Assembly (NCBI GenBank): GCA_028622995.1
Contig: JAJQJQ010000005.1
Coordinates: 2,728,001-2,792,000, forward strand
Direction of reading: 5' to 3'
From: Panagrolaimus kolymaensis
Lineage: Eukaryota > Nematoda > Chromadorea > Rhabditida > Panagrolaimidae
DNA length: 64,000 nt
This document shows, in pieces, positions 12,080 to 21,999 of this stretch. A model generated the notes under the pieces. The model was not told the DNA's origin. It saw only the letters and a list, made by a program, of their open reading frames with translations, and searched no databases. Both the position numbers and the translations under genes were made by a program. How positions within the stretch are numbered: position 1 is the first letter of the stretch; each line of letters begins with the position of its first letter.

Positions 12080-13172
12080 TCTGTGGAATTATTATTGTTA
12101 TTGTTTGTCATAAATATATTTTATGTTTGGTCATTTATTAGTGACTCTTTGTTTTATAATAATAAAAAATATTATTTATTAACTTGTTTACTTACTAATG
12201 CAGTGAACTTGCGAATGACGCATGGAAATTCAGGAAGGAGAAAATATAAAGCGGGATGAAAGATTTTTTGTTTATTATTTAACGAATTTTACTTTGATCA
12301 AACGACGTCAAACTATTTTTTGGTTGATAACTAATTGTAAGAATGACTTCAAAAGCTTTTGAATTTCTTCTTGCAGATTTTTTCAATATTACTCATGTGC
12401 AAATTCAAGGCGAACGTGGAACTCATGTTTAGCCATATGCATACAATAATAATGGAATATTTTTTTATTTGTAAACATACAAATTTAGATTGGAATCATA
12501 ATGACAAATGCTTAGGTTATAACTAACCAATGTGAATATTTAATCTATTTCACACATGAAGCTTATGATCGGTGATGTAATTTCTTCAGTCAATGGTTTG
12601 AAAAATAATAATTAGGTATTGCTTCGTCGAGTAAACATTTTAACGTCTGTAGTTGCGTTATTATTAAATGAGGTGGTTGCAACGAAAATAGTTGTTTGCT
12701 TTCGAATTCCAGGAAGATAATGTAAATGATAAAGGCTTATAAAACTTAAACGAATTGATTTTCTAAAATTAACGAAATTATCACAAACGAGAGAATTAAT
12801 TGTAAACTTTTTTTAGGAAAGCAAAAAAACTTTAAAGTCAAAATATGCGAAAGTTGAAATGCAAAAACTGCGGCAATAATGAGTTTCAGAATCAATTGTC
12901 TATAGGCGACTAACAAATTTTCTTGATTTTTATCGAAAACATCAGGTTTACTGTATTTTTTCTTTACAAAGATTTACAGCTATTTATGCTTTTAACAACT
13001 ATGTCACATGTATGTATTTGATTAAAAACCAAAAAGTTGTAAAACTTCTGGAAATTTTTTTTATGATATCTTAAGCTTGGGCCATAAAATTTTTTTCGCG
13101 TTTTTTTTTCTTGCTACTAATGATTCTGTTTTTTTTTTTTTTGCTTTCTACGAATAAAGTCCATAAAACAAC
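12080..13172. other. Intergenic, convergent 3' ends
   Basis: Region between the EF-2 stop and the 3' end of the receptor gene. The first ~100 bp carry EF-2 polyadenylation signals (ATAAAA/AATAAAA). The rest is AT-rich with homopolymer runs and no credible ORF; it may contain the terminal exon of the minus-strand receptor (see that entry). Confidence 0.45.
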
Positions 13173-14042
13173 TTACGATAAGCAAAATAATAAAACGGTT
13201 GAAGAGCAGTGAAATATCATATACGTTGAATTAGTTATAAAAATTAAAATATATGTTATTACAATTGTATAAGAATCTTCTAAAGCATTTTCAATATAAT
13301 TTACAGCTATGTAAGTGGTAGCACAATTACAACAAAATAACACAGATGAAATAATGGATTGAATTAATAAAGGTTTTTCATAATCTAATTTTATGGTGGC
13401 GGCAGACATATAAAGATTTGATTTACGAGCTAAAGCTGTAGCCAATCCAATGATCAACGCCGCAAATGCGTTAATGGCATTGGAAAGTGATGTGGCATTT
13501 TGGGTTTCTTGAGAAAAATGTCGACATGGAAGTGCAAACCATGCTTGAGTTAAACAATAAAAATCAACCAAAACATAACCATTAATTGCAAATGGCAAAA
13601 TTAAAATTCCAATAAAAATGCATTTGAGCCATATTCCACTCCAAATTATCGAATGCTTCTTCCAAAAAAACAAAGCTGTAAATCGATTTAATGCCAACAC
13701 AGTATTCCAAGGTCCAGCAAATAATCCCGTATACCATTGAATTACTGTAAAAAAGATTTTCACGATTTGTGATTTTCCCATAAATGCATCAAAGTTATAA
13801 CTTATCGAAGAAATAATATTAAATAAATAACCCAACGTTAAAATATAATAATAAGCCGAACAAAAAACTGCAGCTTTTCTCTTGAAATTATATAATAACA
13901 TTATAAAACATAGCAATTCGATTAAAGTGCATAAATTTATAATCACAATGACAGCATAATGTAAAATATAACTAACAAGAAGTGCACTTTTAGTATAAGG
14001 ACTTGCAGTAATATTTGTTTCAGGAGCTTCAGAAGCATTCAT
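13173..14042 (-). CDS. Serpentine chemoreceptor-like 7TM protein
   Basis: A single open frame of 289 codons. It begins with a short extracellular N terminus carrying N-glycosylation sites (NAS, NIT), then hydrophobic segments at about 22-52, 58-80, 95-120, 132-160, 185-208, 226-250 and 258-286. The motif ALNRFTALFF after TM3 is the N-R motif of nematode serpentine receptors, closest in feel to the Srv/Srsx-type classes. These act as chemosensory GPCRs in sensory neurons. The frame ends at TCG-TAA, but the sequence TATC|GTAAGT overlaps the stop and is a good donor. A downstream acceptor TTTCCAG near 13051 could add a short cytoplasmic tail, so the true 3' end may lie further left. An intron-poor structure is unusual for the family. 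Confidence 0.75.
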   Translation of the reverse strand: MNASEAPETNITASPYTKSALLVSYILHYAVIVIINLCTLIELLCFIMLLYNFKRKAAVFCSAYYYILTLGYLFNIISSISYNFDAFMGKSQIVKIFFTVIQWYTGLFAGPWNTVLALNRFTALFFWKKHSIIWSGIWLKCIFIGILILPFAINGYVLVDFYCLTQAWFALPCRHFSQETQNATSLSNAINAFAALIIGLATALARKSNLYMSAATIKLDYEKPLLIQSIISSVLFCCNCATTYIAVNYIENALEDSYTIVITYILIFITNSTYMIFHCSSTVLLFCLS

Positions 14043-14550
14043 ATTTCTTTATTTACGTGATATTGAAAATGTAAATGCACCGATGCAAAAAAAATGGAGA
14101 CCAAATATAAACTTTAATTTAAAAAAATTCAAACTTGACATTTTTAAACAGATGTTTTACAATGTGTAAGGCATCAAACTATAATTTTTCAAATTTATAA
14201 TTTTCCTTTATTATTTATGAGTTGTGTGTAAATTTATGACTCCGTACTATAGATACTTAGATGTTTTTTTAAGTTAACTAGAGTTCATAGAAAAAAAATT
14301 AATGGTAATTAGAAAAAAAAGTTTACATATTGAATAAATTAATTTAATGAATTAAAAAAAGGTTTGAGGAAGATTTTTCTAAATCATTTATAGGCATAAA
14401 ATTATTTTAAAAAATAAACAAGATAATAATAAATAAATTTAAAGGTGTAATGAACAAATAAAAATTCTTGGTTGATCAACTTGCGGCTTCCATGATAGCT
14501 TCAATGGAGTTGACTACTGCGTGGTGTTCATTTGAATTTATGGAAGGCTT
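14043..14550. other. Intergenic, with a remnant of the repeat-protein tail
   Basis: About 500 bp. The part 14478-14550 reads in frame after the stop of the minus-strand repeat-protein fragment for about 24 more codons (with SNEHH and NSIEAIMEAAS), resembling the start of the acidic tail of the intact paralogue. The rest is AT-rich spacer upstream of the receptor gene. Confidence 0.45.
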
Positions 14551-16179
14551 TTAAATAACTTCGATAACTTCATTTTTATTTGAACAAATAAATGCATCGA
14601 AATTTTTGTCAGATAATAAAACCTTTAATAAAATTGCATCATCTCGATCTGCAGGAATTATAAGTTTAATAATAACCGAAGGTCGTCGAGAAAATATCTT
14701 TAAAGCAGTTACAGCATCATTGGAATTCCAATAGTGTGGAATAATAAAATAAACGATTACAATCTTTTCACATAAATTTGAAATACATCTGATCCATTCA
14801 TTTGGTGAACGATCGGAAAGAATAAATTTGTAATTAATATCCAATCGAATTTTATGAGCCCAAGCAGGATTGTTGCCAGCAAAAAGAAATTTTTCTGTTA
14901 ACACTGAAGCTTCGGTAACAGAGTCAGCATTGAAAATAATAGGATTTTTAAGGATTTCAAGAATTTCATTTTCATCGGAACAAATACAAACTTGGAAACC
15001 ATTTTGTGAAAGTTTGTTTTCCATAAATTTTGCATTATGTCTATCACCCGGAATAATGGCTTTAACTTTGATGAAACTTTTAATTACAATAAATAAAGCC
15101 ATCGCTGAATCATCCGAACCCCAAAATGATGGAATAATTATATAAACCATTGAACCTTTTGGCAATTCATTTGAAGCTTCTATGGCCCATTGAAAAGCAG
15201 ATAAATGAGAATTTAAATTTATTTGATGAATGTTTTCTAATTGAATTTTACCGAACCAAGGAGATCGAGAATTTAAAATAAGAAATTTTGGATGATTTTC
15301 GTCGTCACTTCGAGGAAATATTAGACGACTCTCATCGATGAATTTATTTTGAAGAATTCGGTTGACATCATTTTCATTGGAACAAATATAAGCTTCAAAA
15401 CCTTTAAGCGCAAAAGATTTTTTAATTATTGAAGCATTATATCTTTCAAATGGAATAATAATTATAATTCTAATTGAATTTTCATAAAGTAAATTAATAG
15501 CAGACGATGCTCCATCTAAACTCCAAAAAGGTGGAATCAAAATATAAGCGATTATGATTTCGAATAAATTGGAAAATTGTTTAGAAAATTTTTCTGCCCA
15601 ATAATACGCAGATTTATAAGGTTTTAAATATTTTCGAACAAAGCCAGTCTTTATTTTATGAATCCAACAATGAGGGCGAGATTGAGAAATAAAAAATTCT
15701 TTTATTTGTGGTCGTCTAAATATTCGCATCAATGGAATGATTGGGTATGTACCAACTTCATGTTGATGTAAAGAAGAACCAGGAAACCTCAATGGTATGA
15801 TTGGTAATTCCTGTTGCTGCTGGAAAGAAGAATCATGGGACGATGGATTTTGAAAGTCATCTGGTAGTTCAACTTCTCTAAAATATTTGGAATCCGTTGG
15901 TAGCTCTATTTCTCTAGGATATTCGAAATCGTCTTCTTCATTCCAAATAAATTCATAGCCTTTAACTTTTTCATCGAGAATTTTAAAAAATTTAATTTTA
16001 TTACCACAAATATGAGTTTCATAACCTTGATTTGAAAGAACTTCCTTCATAAATTCATAGTTGTGTCGATCCAAAGGAACAATAACTTTGATTTTTATAA
16101 CATCCAAACACCATAATTGAAAAAGTGTGTGTTTGTGGTATGTAGCAACCCAAAATTTTCTGAAGAAAGTGGATATCAA
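14551..16179 (-). CDS. Repeat-domain protein, downstream fragment (three and a half repeats)
   Basis: Open frame of up to 542 codons paralogous to the gene at 4676-7906. Homology starts at about 16104 in the middle of a repeat (KVIVPLDRHN), so the ATG at 16179 adds 25 unrelated residues. Three full repeats follow, with the cores IIIIIPFERYNA, VKAIIPGDRHNA and IIKLIIPADRDDA, each ending in a strand with ICS and an NE(V/I) box. The frame stops right after the last repeat, where the paralogue continues into a 200-residue acidic nuclear tail. So this copy lacks both the N-terminal domain (found separately at 16885-17523) and the tail with the basic and IKVEP motifs. It may be a degrading duplicate, yet no stop lies inside 1.6 kb, so it may still be translated. 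Confidence 0.6.
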   Translation of the reverse strand: MISTFFRKFWVATYHKHTLFQLWCLDVIKIKVIVPLDRHNYEFMKEVLSNQGYETHICGNKIKFFKILDEKVKGYEFIWNEEDDFEYPREIELPTDSKYFREVELPDDFQNPSSHDSSFQQQQELPIIPLRFPGSSLHQHEVGTYPIIPLMRIFRRPQIKEFFISQSRPHCWIHKIKTGFVRKYLKPYKSAYYWAEKFSKQFSNLFEIIIAYILIPPFWSLDGASSAINLLYENSIRIIIIIPFERYNASIIKKSFALKGFEAYICSNENDVNRILQNKFIDESRLIFPRSDDENHPKFLILNSRSPWFGKIQLENIHQINLNSHLSAFQWAIEASNELPKGSMVYIIIPSFWGSDDSAMALFIVIKSFIKVKAIIPGDRHNAKFMENKLSQNGFQVCICSDENEILEILKNPIIFNADSVTEASVLTEKFLFAGNNPAWAHKIRLDINYKFILSDRSPNEWIRCISNLCEKIVIVYFIIPHYWNSNDAVTALKIFSRRPSVIIKLIIPADRDDAILLKVLLSDKNFDAFICSNKNEVIEVI

Positions 16180-16790
16180 AAAATTGGAAAAAATGTGAAA
16201 CGATCGGAATCGACGACCTCATCTCCCGGAAAGAGATCCTGAGCGAGATACGCACTTTTTAAGATGTACCTTGCAAAAAAAAATGAAAAAAATGAATGAG
16301 AAATTTGCATAAAATGATTTTAATGTGAAAATGCATCTTGAAAATGAATTTTTTGTTTTAGTTTCACAAAAAAGAAGTGTGAAGAGCGATCGTTCGGTTT
16401 CAAAAACTTTAAATAATAAAATGCTAAGGATCTAGGACCCAAAAAATTGAGGATCCAATAATCCAAAGATTGAGGATCTTATTTCAGAAAATGAAGAAAA
16501 TGAAAGAAAATTTTGTATGAATGGGGTTTCTTAAAATGAAAGCGTGAATATGAATGAAAATGTTTGCATTTTATTTCATGAGATAAGAAAAGAATTGGAT
16601 CGAAATATGACAATGGTCAAAGAAATCGAAAGTCCTAAATAAAACTCAAGAAAATTAAAGAGGGTATTTTATAATGTGTTTTAAAGATCATAAAGAAGTG
16701 AAATATTTGAGAAAAGGTAAAAAGTATGACTAACTTTAGTTAATAAGATGTAAAACCCTTATCGCTAGAATGAAACCTTAAAAATGTTGG

Positions 16791-16818
16791 GCATGGTGGC
16801 CCGATAGGGCCACCATGC
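16791..16818. repeat. Perfect 12-bp inverted repeat with 4-nt loop
   Basis: GCATGGTGGCCC, then GATA, then its exact reverse complement. It is the most GC-rich short stretch in this part of the window and lies inside the segment that interrupts the repeat-protein gene. Confidence 0.85.
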
Positions 16819-16884
16819 AAAAACTTAATTATTTATAGTTCGCAGATCTTTTAGAAGGTGAAAGTTGTGGAGATGTAATAGTTC

Positions 16885-17523
16885 TCAATCGATAAAAGAA
16901 AAACTAAAACAAGCAAAACCCCTCGCGTAGCGAGGGCTTTGCTTGTTTTCATTATTTGAAAGAATTTTAAGAGCTTTAATTGCATCGTGTGAACTCCAAA
17001 CTCGTGGAATAACGACATAAACAAAACAAGAATTTTTTGAACATACTCTTTCAATTGTTTTTACCCATTCGTCCGCTGATTGCGTGCCTTTTGAATAAAT
17101 TATTTTTAGATGAATTATATATTTTACGAATTGATGTTTTCTGGATGGTAAAACCAGATATCTCTGAACTGGAATTGTTTCTTCACTTACTCTGGAACAT
17201 AAAAAATCAGAAGCACTTTGTTGTTGTTGCTGTAGATGGGAGTTTTCCATTGATTCTAAAATGGGAAAAGTGGCATCTTGTCTCTCTTTTTCCATCGGAG
17301 CATCGGACATTAGTTCATTGTTTACAGAAATGGGAGGTGGTGATTCATTTAATTTTGGAATATAATATTTCTCAACTATATTTTTGAGTAAATCCAAAAC
17401 CGCATCGAAACAAAGAGTTCGAGCTGAAGCTTGTTGAGGATTTGTAAGAGCTAATTCTCGAATTCCTTTAAACCATAATTTTTCAGTATCTTCTATAACT
17501 TCTTTAGGTAATTTGCCAGCCAT
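16885..17523 (-). CDS. Repeat-domain protein, upstream fragment (N-terminal domain and half a repeat)
   Basis: Open frame of 212 codons. Residues 1-60 match the N-terminal domain of the intact paralogue closely (WFKGIRELALTN, QQASAR, DLLKNI, YYIPKLNES). A Gln-rich linker follows, then the first half of a repeat (ADEWVKTIERV, CFVYVVIPRVW, AIKALKILSNNEN) up to residue 193. The last 19 residues derive from the hairpin sequence at 16906-16949 and have no counterpart in the paralogue. The rest of this repeat continues at 16104. The product would be a truncated protein unless the intervening 840 bp is spliced out, for which no good donor was found. Confidence 0.6.
   Translation of the reverse strand: MAGKLPKEVIEDTEKLWFKGIRELALTNPQQASARTLCFDAVLDLLKNIVEKYYIPKLNESPPPISVNNELMSDAPMEKERQDATFPILESMENSHLQQQQQSASDFLCSRVSEETIPVQRYLVLPSRKHQFVKYIIHLKIIYSKGTQSADEWVKTIERVCSKNSCFVYVVIPRVWSSHDAIKALKILSNNENKQSPRYARGFACFSFSFID
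16906..16949. repeat. 44-nt hairpin at the break in the repeat-protein gene
   Basis: Two arms of about 21 nt (AAAACAAGCAAA followed by CCCTCGC, and the reverse complement) nearly meet with a 2-nt loop; there is a one-base difference in length. It lies exactly where homology to the paralogue ends, marking the insertion edge. Confidence 0.8.
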
Positions 17524-18156
17524 TTGAAGAAATGGGAAATAACGAAAGTTAAAAACTTATCGATTTTAAGGAACGGAAAAACTAACTACATAAGAAAGAA
17601 AAAACGAGCACAATAATAATCAATCCAATCCATTCTTTATTGTTTCTGCAGTTGGTTTTCTCTGAGGCATAATTCAGTTAAATGACTTTTTTCCTTATTA
17701 GGCTGATTGGCAAAGGGAAAAAAGACATTTAAAATAAAATATAGCTAGGTAATGAAACTAATGGACCAATTTACAACATCATTCGCATAAAAAAATATAA
17801 ATCTTTGACTCAAATAAAAAAAATCTTGGACAATCTGATTCCATTTTAACTTGCTACAATTTTGCAGGTGTTTCTGCGCCGATTAAATGCAAAAGAAAAA
17901 TATTTTTAAAACTACGTAAAAATTTCATCGATAACAAAAGCATTTTGCTTTATTTGTAACTTTCATACGATATATTATCCTTGGATAATTCTCTGAATTC
18001 TTTAACTATTCCATAAACAAAAAAAAAATATGAAAGAAAGCCATTTGATTTGGGATAAAAAGATTTTAATTATTTTTTATGCAAACAATGACACAAATAA
18101 AAACAAAATTATTGTTAGAAATATTTTTTCCTTCATTTAGGTTTAATAATGATATT
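17524..18156. other. Intergenic, upstream of the repeat-protein fragment
   Basis: AT-rich spacer between the N-terminal fragment's ATG and the start of the 873-bp tandem array. It should hold the promoter of the minus-strand fragment. No ORF or RNA gene seen. Confidence 0.45.
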
Positions 18157-21100
18157 AATAAGGCAATTTTTCTCTGCAATTTTTTTTCTTATTCAAAAAG
18201 TTTTAAATTAGATTACGACATTAAAATGACAGTTTTTGATTTTTTTGCAGCCATTTCTTAAATATCTTGGATTTGCATGAATTTTTTTGAAGAAAAGTAA
18301 CAATAAAAACAAAAAAGTAAGATCTGCTGAAGGGGAAAAAATTATTTGTTTCATAATTAAAACTTTTGATTAAGGTATCTCAATGCTTGATGCTCTTGTG
18401 TTAATAAAATAAATGGAATCACATTTGAGGTACTTCCCGTGCATGCGATTTAAAATCCCGTTGGGAATAATTTTAATATATTTAATTAAAAATATTTGGC
18501 TTAAAATATTCATATGGCTAATTTAAGCCCTAATTCAAATCGAGATTCACTTATGTCTTGCATCAAAGCTTGATACATGTTGTTCAGTATGTCAAGAAAT
18601 CAAAATTTTTGAATTGCGGCAATTTTTTTTATTTTTCAATTAATTTTTATTTATTTTTTTAACCCTAAAAATGTATGTCGTTTTTAACTGGATGCCTCGA
18701 AAAACGAGATATGAATCCACGAAGATTCATACTCATTAACATAGGTGTTTTTAATGTTCAGAGCCACATAGCTCGATTTGAGCCTTATCTTTCACTAAAG
18801 AAATGCCGATCGATTTTTGTAGGTTTTTATGTGATTTATCAATTCTGATAAACAAATTTTTTTTAAAGCTTTCTTACTTATGAGCTTGGAATTATTTTTA
18901 CTTTATTAAAGCATTTTTTGCTTTAAGTGTAAAAACATTAATTTTTGATGGCTTCCAAATCGTTACCATAGGATCCGTTTGGAAAAATATCATTAAAAAT
19001 GGATGTAAAAATGCATAAAAAATCATAAAAATAAGGCAATTTTTCTCTGCAATTTTTTTTCTTATTCAAAAAGTTTTAAATTAGATTACGACATTAAAAT
19101 GACAGTTTTTGATTTTTTTGCAGCCATTTCTTAAATATCTTGGATTTGCATGAATTTTTTTGAAGAAAAGTAACAATAAAAACAAAAAAGTAAGATCTGC
19201 TGAAGGGGAAAAAATTATTTGTTTCATAATTAAAACTTTTGATTAAGGTATCTCAATGCTTGATGCTCTTGTGTTAATAAAATAAATGGAATCACATTTG
19301 AGGTACTTCCCGTGCATGCGATTTAAAATCCCGTTGGTAATAATTTTAATATATTTAATTAAAAATATTTGGCTTAAAATATTCATATGGCTAATTTAAG
19401 CCCTAATTCAAATCGAGATTCACTTATGTCTTGCATCAAAGCTTGATACATGTTGTTCAGTATGTCAAGAAATCAAAATTTTTGAATTGCGGCAATTTTT
19501 TTTATTTTTCAATTAATTTTTATTTATTTTTTTAACCCTAAAAATGTATGTCGTTTTTAACTGGATGCCTCGAAAAACGAGATATGAATCCACGAAGATT
19601 CATACTCATTAACATAGGTGTTTTTAATGTTCAGAGCCACATAGCTCGATTTGAGCCTTATCTTTCACTAAAGAAATGCCGATCGATTTTTGTAGGTTTT
19701 TATGTGATTTATCAATTCTGATAAACAAATTTTTTTTAAAGCTTTCTTACTTATGAGCTTGGAATTATTTTTACTTTATTAAAGCATTTTTTGCTTTAAG
19801 TGTAAAAACATTAATTTTTGATGGCTTCCAAATCGTTACCATAGGATCCGTTTGGAAAAATATCATTAAAAATGGATGTAAAAATGCATAAAAAATCATA
19901 AAAATAAGGCAATTTTTCTCTGCAATTTTTTTTCTTATTCAAAAAGTTTTAAATTAGATTACGACATTAAAATGACAGTTTTTGATTTTTTTGCAGCCAT
20001 TTCTTAAATATCTTGGATTTGCATGAATTTTTTTGAAGAAAAGTAACAATAAAAACAAAAAAGTAAGATCTGCTGAAGGGGAAAAAATTATTTGTTTCAT
20101 AATTAAAACTTTTGATTAAGGTATCTCAATGCTTGATGCTCTTGTGTTAATAAAATAAATGGAATCACATTTGAGGTACTTCCCGTGCATGCGATTTAAA
20201 ATCCCGTTGGGAATAATTTTAATATATTTAATTAAAAATATTTGGCTTAAAATATTCATATGGCTAATTTAAGCCCTAATTCAAATCGAGATTCACTTAT
20301 GTCTTGCATCAAAGCTTGATACATGTTGTTCAGTATGTCAAGAAATCAAAATTTTTGAATTGCGGCAATTTTTTTTATTTTTCAATTAATTTTTATTTAT
20401 TTTTTTAACCCTAAAAATGTATGTCGTTTTTAACTGGATGCCTCGAAAAACGAGATATGAATCCACGAAGATTCATACTCATTAACATAGGTGTTTTTAA
20501 TGTTCAGAGCCACATAGCTCGATTTGAGCCTTATCTTTCACTAAAGAAATGCCGATCGATTTTTGTAGGTTTTTATGTGATTTATCAATTCTGATAAACA
20601 AATTTTTTTTAAAGCTTTCTTACTTATGAACTTGGAATTATTTTTACTTTATTAAAGCATTTTTTGCTTTAAGTGTAAAAACATTAATTTTTGATGGCTT
20701 CCAAATCGTTACCATAGGATCCGTTTGGAAAAATATCATTAAAAATGGATGTAAAAATGCATAAAAAATCATAAAAATAAGGCAATTTTTCTCTGCAATT
20801 TTTTTTCTTATTCAAAAAGTTTTAAATTAGATTACGACATTAAAATGACAGTTTTTGATTTTTTTGCAGCCATTTCTTAAATATCTTGGATTTGCATGAA
20901 TTTTTTTGAAGAAAAGTAACAATAAAAACAAAAAAGTAAGATCTGCTGAAGGGGAAAAAATTATTTGTTTCATAATTAAAACTTTTGATTAAGGTATCTC
21001 AATGCTTGATGCTCTTGTGTTAATAAAATAAATGGAATCACATTTGAGGTACTTCCCGTGCATGCGATTTAAAATCCCGTTGGGAATAATTTTAATATAT

Positions 21101-21585
21101 TTAATTAAAAATATTTGGCTTAAAATATTCATATGGCTAATTTAAGCCCTAATTCAAATCGAGATTCACTTATGTCTTGCATCAAAGCTTGATACATGTT
21201 GTTCAGTATGTCAAGAAATCAAAATTTTTGAATTGCGGCAATTTTTTTTATTTTTCAATTAATTTTTATTTATTTTTTTAACCCTAAAAATGTATGTCGT
21301 TTTTAACTGGATGCCTCGAATAACGAGATATGAATCCACGAAGATACATACTCATTAACATAGGTGTTTTTAATTTTCATAGCCACATAGCTCGATTTGA
21401 GCCTTATCTTTCACTAAACAATTATGTTATCGATTTTGTAGGTTTTTATGTGATTTATCACTTCTGATAAACAAATTTTTTTTAAAGCTTTCTTACTTAT
21501 GAGCTTGGAATTATTTTTACTTTATTAAAGCATTTTTTGCTTTAAGTGTAAAAACATTAATTTTAGTTGCTTCCAATTTGTGGTT
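18157..21585. repeat. Tandem array of an 873-bp unit, about 3.9 copies
   Basis: The phrase AAGGCAATTTTTCTCTGC recurs with starts at 18160, 19033, 19906 and 20779, an exact period of 873 bp. Copies 1-3 differ only by scattered single bases (for example G/T near 18478/19337 and G/A near 20629). The fourth copy is cut short at ~21585 and gathers substitutions after ~21314. Each unit is about 70% AT and has no long ORF. It contains small hairpins (ATGAATC...GATTCAT; GCTC...GAGC; AAGCA...TGCTT). It looks like a recently amplified satellite-like or segmental tandem duplication; a non-coding RNA role cannot be judged from sequence alone. Confidence 0.95.
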
Positions 21586-21999
21586 TAGCGGTGGAAAAAA
21601 TTAATTTTTTTTATACTTTGGGACCGACGACTCTCACACTTTAGTTATTTTATATTCCAAAAAAAAAAATGAAGACTGTAGTAAAAAATTATTTAGCCCC
21701 AAATAGGCCTTGATTTTTTTCTATGCTAAATAAATTACTTTTTTATTGCATCTTTAAATATTTTTTTCCTTTTCTTGTGAACCCTCTCTTTTTTAGATCT
21801 TATTACTACTTTAAAAAGATAGATAGACACACAAAAGTTTTATAATGCAATAATAATTATAATTTATTTTATAATATTATTATTTAATAATTACATACTT
21901 TTGCCACTTTTTCTATAAAATCAAAACAATAATAGTCATTAATTTTTAAACAAAGAAAAAATTTTAAGTTAATCACAGTTTTTAAAAAAAAATTAACCG
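21586..21999. other. Intergenic, after the tandem array
   Basis: Short AT-rich spacer between the degraded end of the 873-bp array and the stop codon of the LBP gene. It holds the presumptive 3' UTR of that gene; nothing else seen. Confidence 0.45.

Larger units (their letters stand above)
16105..16949. other. 840-bp segment splitting the repeat-protein paralogue
   Basis: Homology to the paralogue at 4.7-7.9 kb ends at ~16945 and resumes at ~16104 within the same repeat unit, so this segment behaves like an insertion. Its right edge is a long hairpin (16906-16949), and it contains a second perfect palindrome (16791-16818). No ORF of note, no matching inverted repeat at the left edge, and no convincing GT donor at the right edge, so an intron is not favoured. 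GC-rich words (CCCTCGCG, TCTCCCGG) are unlike the local AT-rich background. Confidence 0.5.

Noticed and set aside
16906..16949. Transcription terminator reading of the GC-rich hairpin
   Set aside because: Rho-independent terminators are bacterial; all surrounding genes are nematode with introns, so contamination or a terminator is not supported.
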